A DNA stretch of 56,637 nucleotides from Microcoleus sp. LEGE 07076 (GTDB taxonomy: Bacteria > Cyanobacteriota > Cyanobacteriia > Cyanobacteriales > Microcoleaceae). Below are positions 1 through 8,033 of the stretch, one piece after another; within the stretch, counting starts at the first letter, position 1; each line of letters starts with the position of its first letter. A model generated the notes under the pieces. It was not told where the DNA came from. It saw nothing but the letters and a program-made list of their open reading frames with translations, and made no database searches. The DNA is taken from assembly GCF_015207455.1 (NCBI RefSeq), contig NZ_JADEWV010000012.1:1-56637 (forward strand), given 5' to 3'. A program made the position numbers and the translations under genes.

Positions 1-2
1 GG

Positions 3-140
3 TTGGCGCAATTTCTGCGGGATGGGCGGTTAATTGTGTTTGGGGTACTGATTGTTTTGGGGACGATATTTTTTCCGCAGGGTTTGGTGACGCCGGAGTT
101 GTTGAAGAGGTGGAGGAAGGGCGATCGTACTTCTGTTTAG
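3..140 (+). CDS. C-terminal end of a probable ABC transporter permease (LivM-like), cut by the window edge
   Basis: An open frame enters from the left edge and ends at TAG 138-140, giving 45 residues. It holds one hydrophobic stretch (LIVFGVLIVLGTIFF) followed by PQGLV and a basic tail. A final membrane helix followed by PQGL and a charged tail is the usual ending of branched-chain amino-acid ABC permeases of the LivM/NatD type, where the tail lies in the cytoplasm. The catalytic partners and the rest of the gene lie outside the window, so the assignment rests on a short segment only. Another polytopic membrane protein remains possible. Confidence 0.45.
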   Translation: MAQFLRDGRLIVFGVLIVLGTIFFPQGLVTPELLKRWRKGDRTSV

Positions 141-299
141 GCGATTATATTATTCGTAGCTAAGTTTATTCACTGCGGCTGAGAAGAAAGTTTAATCGAG
201 AAAGAGTAAGGTGTATCTCCTCCGATTTTTGACAAGAGAACGATATAATCTTCACTGCCTAGATTTCTTTCAATCTTTCCTGGCTTGGAACGAGTAGCA

Positions 300-626
300 G
301 TTGCTTCAGTTATTGTCAATTAACTGCACAATCCGCCGGGTTTAAACCTCGGATTATAGCTAAAGTCGTCTCAAGACGACTGAAAAATTAGATCGGGTTA
401 ATTAGATGATTAATGAATTCTATCAACTTTGATCGCTCTACCCTAATAAATAAGGTTTGTAGTGAGGAGACAATGCCTCACTACGAACTGTTGCTAACTA
501 AAGTCATCACTGCGAACCGTTTTGATAACGGGCAATGGAACGAAGATGATATTAGTCAGTTTTGTTTTAGAGGACTTTCGCCCGACGCGAGGGGTTTAAA
601 ACCCTGGTGGTACACGCCGGACTAAT
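300..626. repeat. Repeat-rich spacer with several short hairpins
   Basis: This spacer between the permease and argG is built of short inverted repeats. They are AGTCGTC-tcaa-GACGACT (about 364-381), GTAGTGAGG-agacaatg-CCTCACTAC (about 459-484), and AGGGGTTTAAAACCCTGG near 589-606. A 70-codon reading frame (413-625) runs through them, but its sequence simply translates the hairpins. I regard the stretch as non-coding mobile or REP-like repeats. Bases 141-299 show nothing recognisable. Confidence 0.5.
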
Positions 627-628
627 TT

Positions 629-1831
629 CTAACCCCGATTCTTCTCCGACCAAATGCGCGTTGGCAGTCCCCAAACGTAGACAAATCCTTCTGCTGCTTT
701 GTGATCGAAGTCATCCTCAGCGCCATAGGTTGCTAAGTCGAAACTGTACAGCGATTTTTCGGATTTGCGGCCGACAATTGTGGCATTTCCTTTGAACAGT
801 TTGATTCGCACGGTTCCAGTTACTCGCTTTTGTGTGTCCTGAATAAATGCGTCTAAAGCGGTTTTTAAAGGGTTGTACCAAAGACCGTTGTAAATCATTT
901 GGCTGTAGGTTTCTTCGATGCCTCGCTTGTACCGGGTGACATCTGCTGTCAGGGTTAAGCTTTCTAAGTCGCGGTGCGCGTGCATCAAAACTAAAATCGC
1001 TGGTGTTTCGTAAATTTCCCGCGATTTAATGCCGACTAGGCGGTTTTCAATCATGTCGATGCGCCCGACTCCATGATTTCCAACTATTTCGTTGAGTTGG
1101 GTAATTAAGGCGACTGGGGCTAAATCTTTGCCGTTCAAACTAACGGGACTTCCGCAATCGAAACCGATTTCAATGTATTCGGGTGTGTCGGGAGTTTTTT
1201 CGATCGCCTTTGTCATCAAATATACCTCTTCTGGCGGTTCCGCCCACGGATCTTCGAGGATTCCAGCTTCGATCGCCATTCCTAACAAATTGCGATCGAT
1301 ACTGTAAGGCGAAGACTTTTTCACCGGCGACGGAATGCCGCATTTTTCCCCGTATGCGATGGTTTCTTCCCGGCTCATTTTCCACTCCCGCGCCGGTGCT
1401 AAAATCTTAATCTTCGGATTTAGCGCGCCGATCGACACATCAAACCGCACTTGATCGTTTCCTTTACCCGTACAACCGTGGGCGATCGCATCTGCACCGT
1501 ATTTTTCGGCAGCTTCTACTAACAATTTAGCAATCAGCGGGCGGGCCAGCGCCGTAGAAAGCGGATACCGATTTTCGTAAAGCGCGTTAGCTTGAATGGC
1601 TGGAAACGCATAATCTTTGACAAATTCCTCGGTAGCATCAATAACTAAAGATTCCGAAGCACCCGATGCTAAAGCTTTTTTGCGGATCGGTTCTAACTCG
1701 TCTCCCTGTCCCAAATCCGCCGCCAGAGTAATTACCTCTTCGACGCCCCACTCGTTTTTGAGGTAAGGAATGCAGACGGAGGTATCAACTCCGCCGGAAT
1801 ATGCTAGCACAACTTTTGTAGCGCGACTCAT
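629..1831 (-). CDS. argG: Argininosuccinate synthase
   Basis: ArgG joins citrulline and aspartate, using ATP, to give argininosuccinate, the penultimate step of arginine synthesis in the cytoplasm. The 400 residues match the family's usual length. The ATP-binding P-loop of N-type ATP pyrophosphatases (AYSGGVDTS) lies at residues 9-17. The conserved segments [14 protein letters not shown] and [11 protein letters not shown] follow in the expected order. In cyanobacteria the enzyme also serves the ornithine-ammonia cycle, and the arginine dihydrolase of that cycle (AgrE) lies 6 kb away on the other strand. The gene is monocistronic here: a palindromic element lies upstream and a hairpin-rich spacer downstream. 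Assignment is secure. Confidence 0.97.
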   Translation of the reverse strand: MSRATKVVLAYSGGVDTSVCIPYLKNEWGVEEVITLAADLGQGDELEPIRKKALASGASESLVIDATEEFVKDYAFPAIQANALYENRYPLSTALARPLIAKLLVEAAEKYGADAIAHGCTGKGNDQVRFDVSIGALNPKIKILAPAREWKMSREETIAYGEKCGIPSPVKKSSPYSIDRNLLGMAIEAGILEDPWAEPPEEVYLMTKAIEKTPDTPEYIEIGFDCGSPVSLNGKDLAPVALITQLNEIVGNHGVGRIDMIENRLVGIKSREIYETPAILVLMHAHRDLESLTLTADVTRYKRGIEETYSQMIYNGLWYNPLKTALDAFIQDTQKRVTGTVRIKLFKGNATIVGRKSEKSLYSFDLATYGAEDDFDHKAAEGFVYVWGLPTRIWSEKNRG

Positions 1832-1857
1832 TGCTATTTACATCCTGAATTTAACTT

Positions 1858-1973
1858 ACATCTTGCACCATTATCACTAAGCTGTTCAGGGCGGGCAAGA
1901 TGCCCGCCCCACAATAAAATTTAATTTTTGTGGAACAGGCATCTTGCCTGTTCTGGAGAATAGTGCAAGATGT
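1858..1973. repeat. Nested palindromic element (116 bp)
   Basis: Outer arms ACATCTTGCAC (1858-1868) and GTGCAAGATGT (1963-1973) are exact inverted repeats. Inside lie two hairpins: GGGCGGGCA/TGCCCGCCC (1889-1909) and GAACAGGCA/TGCCTGTTC (1933-1953). The whole unit is therefore a palindrome made of palindromes, with the shape of a REP/MITE-like intergenic repeat. It sits 27 bp upstream of argG and could affect argG transcription, but no promoter is clear. Confidence 0.6.
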
Positions 1974-2139
1974 GATATTTAACCAACTTTGTATTATGCA
2001 CCTAATTGAGATATATTCTTGTCAGAAATAGTACAGATTTAGATATTCTTTTTTTGCTAAGCTTGACCATTTCCAGGCACAGTTGCTGCGAAAAATCTGC
2101 TACCGTGGGATACGGTAACTGTGGCGATGGGGAAAAGCT

Positions 2140-3078
2140 GTGTTTTTTAGTGTTGTGATTCCGACGTACAATCGTAAACCGATTTTGGCAAAATGTCTAC
2201 TGGCTCTGGAAAATCAGCAGTTTGGTAACGGTGTCACAGATTATGAGGTGATTGTAGTCGATGATGGCTCGACGGACTCGACGATCGAGTGGTTGGCGGC
2301 AAATCCCGACTTGTTGCCGCACGTGCGATCGATCTGTCAATCTCACCAAGGTCCCGCCGCCGCCCGGAATTTGGGCGTTGAACAGGCAAAGGGCGATACG
2401 ATTATTTTTATCGACAGCGATTTGGTCGTTACAGAGCATTTTTTGCAAGCACACGCAGATGCTTTGCGACAGGGATACAAGGATACTGATGCGGTTTTTA
2501 CTTACGGTAGCGTGATTAATACTTGCAATTTCGACAATCCCACCTCGGAACTTTACAAAATAACGGATTTTTCGGCGGCTTATTTTGCTACGGGAAATGT
2601 GGCGATCGCCCGCCACTGGCTACTGGAAGCTGGACTGTTTGACAATCGCTTTCAACTTTATGGATGGGAAGATTTAGAATTGGGTGTCAGGTTAAAAAAC
2701 TTAGGTTTAAAATTGATTAAATGTCCGGAGGCTGTTGGCTACCACTGGCACCCAGCTTTTAACTTAGAGCAAATACCAGGCATGATTGACCGAGAAATTC
2801 AGCGCGGAAGAATGGGAGTTTTGTTTTATCAAAAACACCCGAATTGGGACGTGAGGCTGATGATTCAAATGACTGTTCTACACCAAATACTGTGGGGTTT
2901 TTTATCTTTGGGCGGGCTGCTAAACGAGCACACGATGAAACCTTTATTGCAGTGGTTGATTGACCGAGGCAAGCCGCAGTTAGCTTTGGAAATTGCTCGA
3001 ATTTTTCTGAATTGGTATAATGTGAAAGCTGTTTATTCTGCTTACGGTGAGTTGAAGGCTAATACCGAGATGCCATAA
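2140..3078 (+). CDS. Family 2 glycosyltransferase
   Basis: A 312-aa GT-A fold transferase, expected to move a sugar from a nucleotide donor to a glycan or lipid acceptor at the inner face of the membrane. The N-terminus has the GT2 pattern (SVVIPTYNR), followed by IVVDDGSTD and the metal-binding FIDSD. Near residues 182-200 comes YGWEDLELGVRL, the acceptor-side acidic motif of the galactosyltransferase-like GT2/GT7-C subgroup. No membrane helix is evident. Translation must start at GTG 2140, since no in-frame ATG precedes the conserved strand. It stands alone, so donor and acceptor cannot be named. Confidence 0.88.
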   Translation: MFFSVVIPTYNRKPILAKCLLALENQQFGNGVTDYEVIVVDDGSTDSTIEWLAANPDLLPHVRSICQSHQGPAAARNLGVEQAKGDTIIFIDSDLVVTEHFLQAHADALRQGYKDTDAVFTYGSVINTCNFDNPTSELYKITDFSAAYFATGNVAIARHWLLEAGLFDNRFQLYGWEDLELGVRLKNLGLKLIKCPEAVGYHWHPAFNLEQIPGMIDREIQRGRMGVLFYQKHPNWDVRLMIQMTVLHQILWGFLSLGGLLNEHTMKPLLQWLIDRGKPQLALEIARIFLNWYNVKAVYSAYGELKANTEMP

Positions 3079-3858
3079 ATTAGCCGATCGCCCAAACAAA
3101 AGATAAAAGACTCTCAAAGCTTGTCGGGGCTAGTGTAGTTGCTGTTTAAAGTAAGTATATTTACTGAAATCACAAGTCCAAACAACCGGATAAATAAAGG
3201 CAAAACAAAGCTTAAAACACTATAAATTTCCCATGATTCTCGCTTCCCTGGCTCGCTTGTGTGCTGTTTACAGGCTTTTTATGATTCGTCTGCTGTCAAA
3301 GTTTTACGTTTAATGTAAAGTTGCATAATGTGGCGGTGATTTGAGGATTGTCGGCTGTGAAAGTCGCTCGCCTCAGATAACTTTGTCCGCAAAAGGTTTA
3401 AAAAATTAAACATTTTTGATACAATTATTACAAGTATCAGGGGTGCGCTATTTTGGCGATCGGACAGTTCCACCGCCTCAACCGCAAAAAAAGGCTGAGA
3501 GTCTGATTTGCGCTGCTATAGCCGATCGAAGCATAGTAGAAAGCGCTCATTGACCCTGCCCGAAAACTGATGCAAGCTCCCGACTCCTGTGGCGAACAGC
3601 CCAAATTTTTAGCATCGTGTTAAATCTCCCAGATTCATCGGTCGCAAATAAATCTAATATCTAAAATCTCAAATCGAATGACCGCCAGCGTTCCAAAAAC
3701 AAGATTAGGAGCTGATTAAAACTTGCAGATATCAAATCGGCGCTATCGAACAACATCTACCAAATACCATTGCTGCAAGCTAATTGTTTGGTTTTTCCAA
3801 AATCAGGAAATTTGCTAAATTTTAAACTCGGTTTTTCAATAATTTGAGGGGATATATT
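3079..3858. other. 780-bp spacer upstream of the hybrid kinase
   Basis: I find no convincing gene here. The stretch has a run of imperfect heptamers of the type AAATCTAA/AAATCTC (about 3648-3676) and a CTGAGA word near 3493 that lacks the rest of a thiamin riboswitch. The bases just before the kinase are AT-rich, as expected for a promoter region, but I cannot place -35/-10 boxes with confidence. Confidence 0.4.
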
Positions 3859-6800
3859 ATGAAAGAATCTGACAAAAAATACGCAAAAGTACAAACACTG
3901 ACACCTGAAATTGGTAGCCTAAAACAAAATATTTTAATCGTTGACGACAATCCAGAAAGCTTGCGCCTTTTATCCCAGTTTTTGTCTAAGCGGGGATACA
4001 AAGCGCGACCGACACGGGATGGCCAATTGGCTCTCAACTTTGCTCGGTCGAATCGACCTGATTTGATTTTGCTGGACATCATAATGCCCGGTATGGATGG
4101 CTATAAAGTTTGCGAACAGCTAAAAGCTTGTCCCGAAACCAAAGATATTCCTGTAATTTTTATAAGCTGTTTAAATGAAGTAATTGATAAAGTCAAAGCT
4201 TTCGGCCTGGGGGCAGTAGACTACATAACTAAACCGTTTGAAATAGAAGAAGTGGTGGCTCGCGTCGAAAATCAACTGCTGCTCAGCCGACTTTCCCAGC
4301 AAATTATAGCACAAAATGCACGGCTGCAAGCAGAAATAGAAGAACGCCAGCGCCTGGAAGCACAACTGCGAGAAAGTCAGCAGTGGCTGTCGGCAATAAT
4401 TAAAATGAATCCTAATCTTTTGTATGTTTACGATTTGCTAGAACAGCGAATTTTATATCTAAATCGCGAAGTATATGCCGATCTTGGTTACTCGCTGCCA
4501 GAAATACAGCAAATGCCAGCCGCATTTTTTCCTAACTTGATCCACCCTGACGATTTGCCGGCTTTCTCAGAACATATGAGCCGGATTGAAAGATCGAAAG
4601 ACGGCGAAACCTTTGAATTTGAGTACCGAATCCAGCACAAAAACGGTGAATATCGCTGGTTTTTTAGCCTAGATACCGTGTTTGTCAGAACAGCGGAGGG
4701 CAAACCTTGGAAATTTCTGGGAACTGCTACTGAAATTAGCGATCGCAAACAAGCAGAACTCGAACTAAAAACTGCTTTAGCTGCTTTGGAACGGCAAATC
4801 AAGCAAAGATTTTTGCTAGAAACAATTACTCTGGAAATTCGCTACAGCTTAAAGCAGGAGCGAGTTTTTCAAACAGCGGCGGCCCAAATTTGTCGAGTTT
4901 TTAATGCCGATACCTGCTTGATTCATACCTACACAGAAGATCCACTTCCCCAGCTTTCTTGTGTGGCTAAGTACACAAAATCGGAATCGCAGTCGCTTTT
5001 AGATGTAGAAATTCCCGTGGATGGCAATTCTCACGTTCAGTTTGTATTGTCCCAAGATCGAGTTGTAGTTTGTGACGATGTTTTTGCCGATCCGCTGTTA
5101 GAAAATATTAGGGATTTGTGCCAGGGAATAGGTTTGAAGTCGATGATAGCAGTCCGCACTTCCTACCAGGGAAAAGCGAACGGAATGATGTGCTTGCACC
5201 AGTACGATCGCCGCAATTGGACCCAAGACGAGATCGGATTATTGAAAACTGTGGCGGCACAAATGGGAATTGCGATCGCCCAAGCCAATCTTCTCGAACA
5301 AGACAAACAGCAGCGACTGAAATTGCAACAAAGCGAAGCTAGTCTAGCAGCAGCCCAGAAAATTGCCCATATCGGCAGTTGGGAATTTGATGTCATCACA
5401 AATAAGATTACTTGGTCAGAAGAAGTATTCCGCATTTTTGGTCTGGACTCCAGCGCACCTGAACCGACATATGTCAAATTTTTACAGATGTGTCATCGCG
5501 ACGACAGAGACTTCTTCCAAGAAACTGTCTCCTTTGCTATCTCGCAAGGAATTTCCTACAAAAAAGAGTTGCGAATTTTGCATCCTAGCGGCCAAATCCG
5601 ACATGTGGAAGCAAGGGGAACGTGTGTTTTCAGCGAGGAAACCCCAGAAGTCATCAAACTCTTGGGAACAGTAATGGATATCACCGATCGCAAACAAGCC
5701 GAAGCAGCTTTACAAATTAGCGAAGAACGTTTTTATATGGCATTTGAAGGTAGTGCGATGGGATTGTGGGACTGGAATATTGCCAGGGAAGAAGTGTATT
5801 TTAATTCGCGCTGGAAAACGATGCTGGGATATGAAGTTGAGGAGATAGAAAATAGTTTTGCATCCTGGGAAAGACTGGTACATCCAGAGGATTTGTCATC
5901 GGCTATAGCAGCGATAAATGCTCACTGGGAAGGCAAAGATACGACTTACGAAGTGGAATTTAGGATGTTGGCAAAATCCGGCGAGTGGAAGTGGATTTTG
6001 GCTCAAGGGAAGGTGATGGAACGGGATGCTTGGGGAAATCCTTTGCGGATGACGGGAACGCACATCGATATTAGCGATCGCAAACAAGCAGAAGTAGATT
6101 TGCAATTTAGCGAACAGCGAGAACGAGAAAAAGCCCAACAGTTAGCACAAACTCTGGAACACTTAAAAAATGCTCAATCCCATCTCGTTCAAACCGAAAA
6201 GATGTCAAGTATCGGGCAAATGGTAGCGGGAGTTGCCCACGAAATTAATAACCCGATCAGCTTCATTTACGGCAATATTGTTCCGGCCGCACAGTACGCT
6301 GGCGATTTAATAAAATTGCTCCAGATATACCAGCAACACTATCCTGAACCAGTTCCAGAAATTGCCGAAAAATTAGCCGAAGTCGATGTATATTTTATCG
6401 CTGAAGATTTTCCGAAAATTATGGCTTCAATGAAAGGAGGTGCTAACCGAATTAAGCAAATTGTGTTGTCTTTGAGAAACTTTTCGAGACTGGATGAAAA
6501 GGATATAAAGTTAACAGATATTCATGAAGGTATCGAGAGCACTTTGGTGCTTTTACAGCAGCGATTGCAGTCACAGCCAAAAGGTGGGGAAATTAAAATT
6601 ATTAAAAATTACGGCGAACTGCCAAAAATCGAGTGCTATCCGGCGCAATTAAACCAGGTGTTTATGAATTTGCTGTTGAATGCGATCGACGCTTGTGAAG
6701 AGTCATTAGTCATCAGTCATCAGTCATTAGCAAACAATATTCCAACAGTTACCAATGATTCCAGGCAAATGTTTGAAAAACATCTTCAGATTCAGATTAG

Positions 6801-7065
6801 CACTGAAATAAATGGAGACAATCTAGTTATTGTGCGGATTGCTGACAATGGGGCCGGTATCCCTCCAGAGGTTCAGTCAAGGATGTTTGACCCGTTTTTT
6901 ACTACAAAGCCGATCGGCAGCGGCACTGGTTTGGGATTGTCGATTAGTTACCAAATTGTCAAAGACAGCCACGGCGGTAAGTTGTCGTGCTGTTCCGAAG
7001 TTGGGCGGGGAACAGAATTTGCGATCGAACTTCCGATTTTGCAAAAGTTGAAAATTAACAGTTAA
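3859..7065 (+). CDS. Hybrid sensor histidine kinase: REC-PAS-GAF-PAS-PAS-HisKA-HATPase
   Basis: A 1068-aa soluble signalling kinase with no membrane segment. The receiver domain comes first (about 23-145; acidic pair D29/D30, phospho-acceptor D73 in LLDIIMPGMDGY, K125). A coiled linker (145-175) and a PAS/PAC domain (about 176-297, ending in the PAC signature SDRKQAE) follow. Then come GAF (about 318-480), PAS (about 500-617) and PAS (about 620-747). The transmitter has H794 in VAHEINNP, an N-box (NQVFMNLLLNAIDA), and G boxes DNGAGIP and GTGLGLS. The start is ATG 3859 because GAGGGG lies 7 bases ahead; a TTG five codons earlier would swallow that site. A heptamer-repeat insert (6701-6728) interrupts the ATPase domain between the N and G1 boxes without breaking the frame. 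The C-terminal module closely resembles that of the 1795-aa kinase at 50.6 kb. The ligand is unknown. Confidence 0.93.
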   Translation: MKESDKKYAKVQTLTPEIGSLKQNILIVDDNPESLRLLSQFLSKRGYKARPTRDGQLALNFARSNRPDLILLDIIMPGMDGYKVCEQLKACPETKDIPVIFISCLNEVIDKVKAFGLGAVDYITKPFEIEEVVARVENQLLLSRLSQQIIAQNARLQAEIEERQRLEAQLRESQQWLSAIIKMNPNLLYVYDLLEQRILYLNREVYADLGYSLPEIQQMPAAFFPNLIHPDDLPAFSEHMSRIERSKDGETFEFEYRIQHKNGEYRWFFSLDTVFVRTAEGKPWKFLGTATEISDRKQAELELKTALAALERQIKQRFLLETITLEIRYSLKQERVFQTAAAQICRVFNADTCLIHTYTEDPLPQLSCVAKYTKSESQSLLDVEIPVDGNSHVQFVLSQDRVVVCDDVFADPLLENIRDLCQGIGLKSMIAVRTSYQGKANGMMCLHQYDRRNWTQDEIGLLKTVAAQMGIAIAQANLLEQDKQQRLKLQQSEASLAAAQKIAHIGSWEFDVITNKITWSEEVFRIFGLDSSAPEPTYVKFLQMCHRDDRDFFQETVSFAISQGISYKKELRILHPSGQIRHVEARGTCVFSEETPEVIKLLGTVMDITDRKQAEAALQISEERFYMAFEGSAMGLWDWNIAREEVYFNSRWKTMLGYEVEEIENSFASWERLVHPEDLSSAIAAINAHWEGKDTTYEVEFRMLAKSGEWKWILAQGKVMERDAWGNPLRMTGTHIDISDRKQAEVDLQFSEQREREKAQQLAQTLEHLKNAQSHLVQTEKMSSIGQMVAGVAHEINNPISFIYGNIVPAAQYAGDLIKLLQIYQQHYPEPVPEIAEKLAEVDVYFIAEDFPKIMASMKGGANRIKQIVLSLRNFSRLDEKDIKLTDIHEGIESTLVLLQQRLQSQPKGGEIKIIKNYGELPKIECYPAQLNQVFMNLLLNAIDACEESLVISHQSLANNIPTVTNDSRQMFEKHLQIQISTEINGDNLVIVRIADNGAGIPPEVQSRMFDPFFTTKPIGSGTGLGLSISYQIVKDSHGGKLSCCSEVGRGTEFAIELPILQKLKINS
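6701..6728 (+). repeat. Four AGTCATY heptamers inside the kinase coding region
   Basis: Four tandem copies of AGTCATT/AGTCATC lie in the coding sequence and are read as SLVISHQSLA. The same heptamer family (AGTCATTAG, or GACTAATGAC on the other strand) fills spacers at 16341-16357 and 28485-28627. This copy therefore looks like an intergenic tandem repeat that has entered a gene. Confidence 0.75.
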
Positions 7066-7135
7066 AAGAAGCAAGTTCGACAACGGATTTTGTAGCGGAT
7101 GTAAAGGATGTAATATCAATTCCGGTTGCACTTTT

Positions 7136-7283
7136 GTTGACTGTTGACTGTTGACTGTTAAGAAGGACCCGCACTCACAGGCACCGCCCCTACTGACTGT
7201 TGACTGTTGACTGCTTGAAGAATACCGATGTAACTGGAAATGATGTAATGGAAAAAGGAACAAGGAACAAGGAACAAGGAAAA
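7136..7283. repeat. Heptanucleotide tandem repeats downstream of the kinase
   Basis: GTTGACT heptamers run at 7136-7160 and again at 7194-7213, split by a GC-rich segment (CACCGCCCCTACTGA). About 40 bp further on AAGGAAC heptamers run at about 7254-7283. These are short tandemly repeated repetitive sequences of the kind typical of filamentous cyanobacterial spacers. Confidence 0.8.
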
Positions 7284-7288
7284 TGGAC

Positions 7289-7606
7289 TCATTTCAATAA
7301 CCCTTGAGGGCGCATTCTAGCAGCAAAAGCAGATTCGCCAGCTTCTTGTTATAACTGTTTTACATACTCCTCGCGCCGCTCGATATCTGCGTCTATTTCT
7401 TGTTGCTTGTCCAAATAGTAGGCCAATGCTGAGTAAATTTTGCTCTGGGTAAGGTGAGGGTAACTTTGTAGCAATTCTTCAGGGGTCTAACCGTAGGCTT
7501 TCACAGAGGTAAGTAACTCTACGATTTTCATTGATGTCCCTTCAATGATGGGGATATTGCGATCGTCTAGTTGTACGTATTTATATTCAGTGGCTGCGAT
7601 CGTCAT
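7289..7606 (-). pseudogene. Broken DUF433 antitoxin-type gene (two in-frame stops)
   Basis: Reading from ATG 7606 on the minus strand gives a continuous DUF433-like protein of about 105 codons. It starts MTIAATEYKYVQLDDRNIP, then IIEGTSMKIVELL and TPEELLQSYPHLT, then IYSALAYYLDKQQEID, and ends in AARMRPQG. A TAG at 7487-7489 replaces the residue (usually Trp) before TPEELL, and a TAA at 7349-7351 follows EEYVKQL. DUF433 proteins are winged-helix, VapB-like antitoxins, usually followed by a DUF5615 PIN-like toxin. No toxin remnant is visible downstream, where heptamer repeats begin. The substitutions look recent because the rest of the frame is intact. Confidence 0.75.
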
Positions 7607-8033
7607 GGCTATTTGTTTGTTGATCAAATTAATCGCAACAAGATCGCACTGTATTACTTTAATTATATACTTACATCAGGCACCCAGATCGATGTTCTGG
7701 ACGATCGCGCTTTTGGGGGCGGGTTTTTGAGTCTTTGGGTATCATGAGAAAGCTATTGGTGAAGCGAACCCCTACAGGTTTTTGACCGCAGGTACAAGAT
7801 ATTAGGTATACCCGACTGTTTTGGGTGCGAGCACGGGCAGCATTGTCAAGATTTCATTACTTCCCGCTGGCAGCCCCTTTTTACTCAAAATACGCCTTGA
7901 TGTGATATAGTTAAAAGTTACTTTTTTAGCGACCAGATGTTGCACTCTTGGCGTGACGGGCGAATATTGCAGTTGTTCTCAAGCAAACTCTGTCAACTTA
8001 AGTCTGTAGCATCTACCGCATTTTAACTAAATT
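7607..8033. other. Spacer and leader upstream of agrE
   Basis: No gene is visible. A TATAGT box about 7904 (in GATGTGATATAGTTAAAAG) is a possible -10 element for agrE, which would give a leader of about 120 bases, but I see no good -35 box. No NtcA site (GTA-N8-TAC) stands out. Confidence 0.25.

Noticed and set aside
413..625. 70-codon open frame near the left end
   Set aside because: Its sequence translates several hairpin repeats, has no ribosome site and no family resemblance.
3480..3505. CTGAGA word suggesting a thiamin (TPP) riboswitch
   Set aside because: The second conserved block and the folding around it are absent, and the downstream gene is a kinase.
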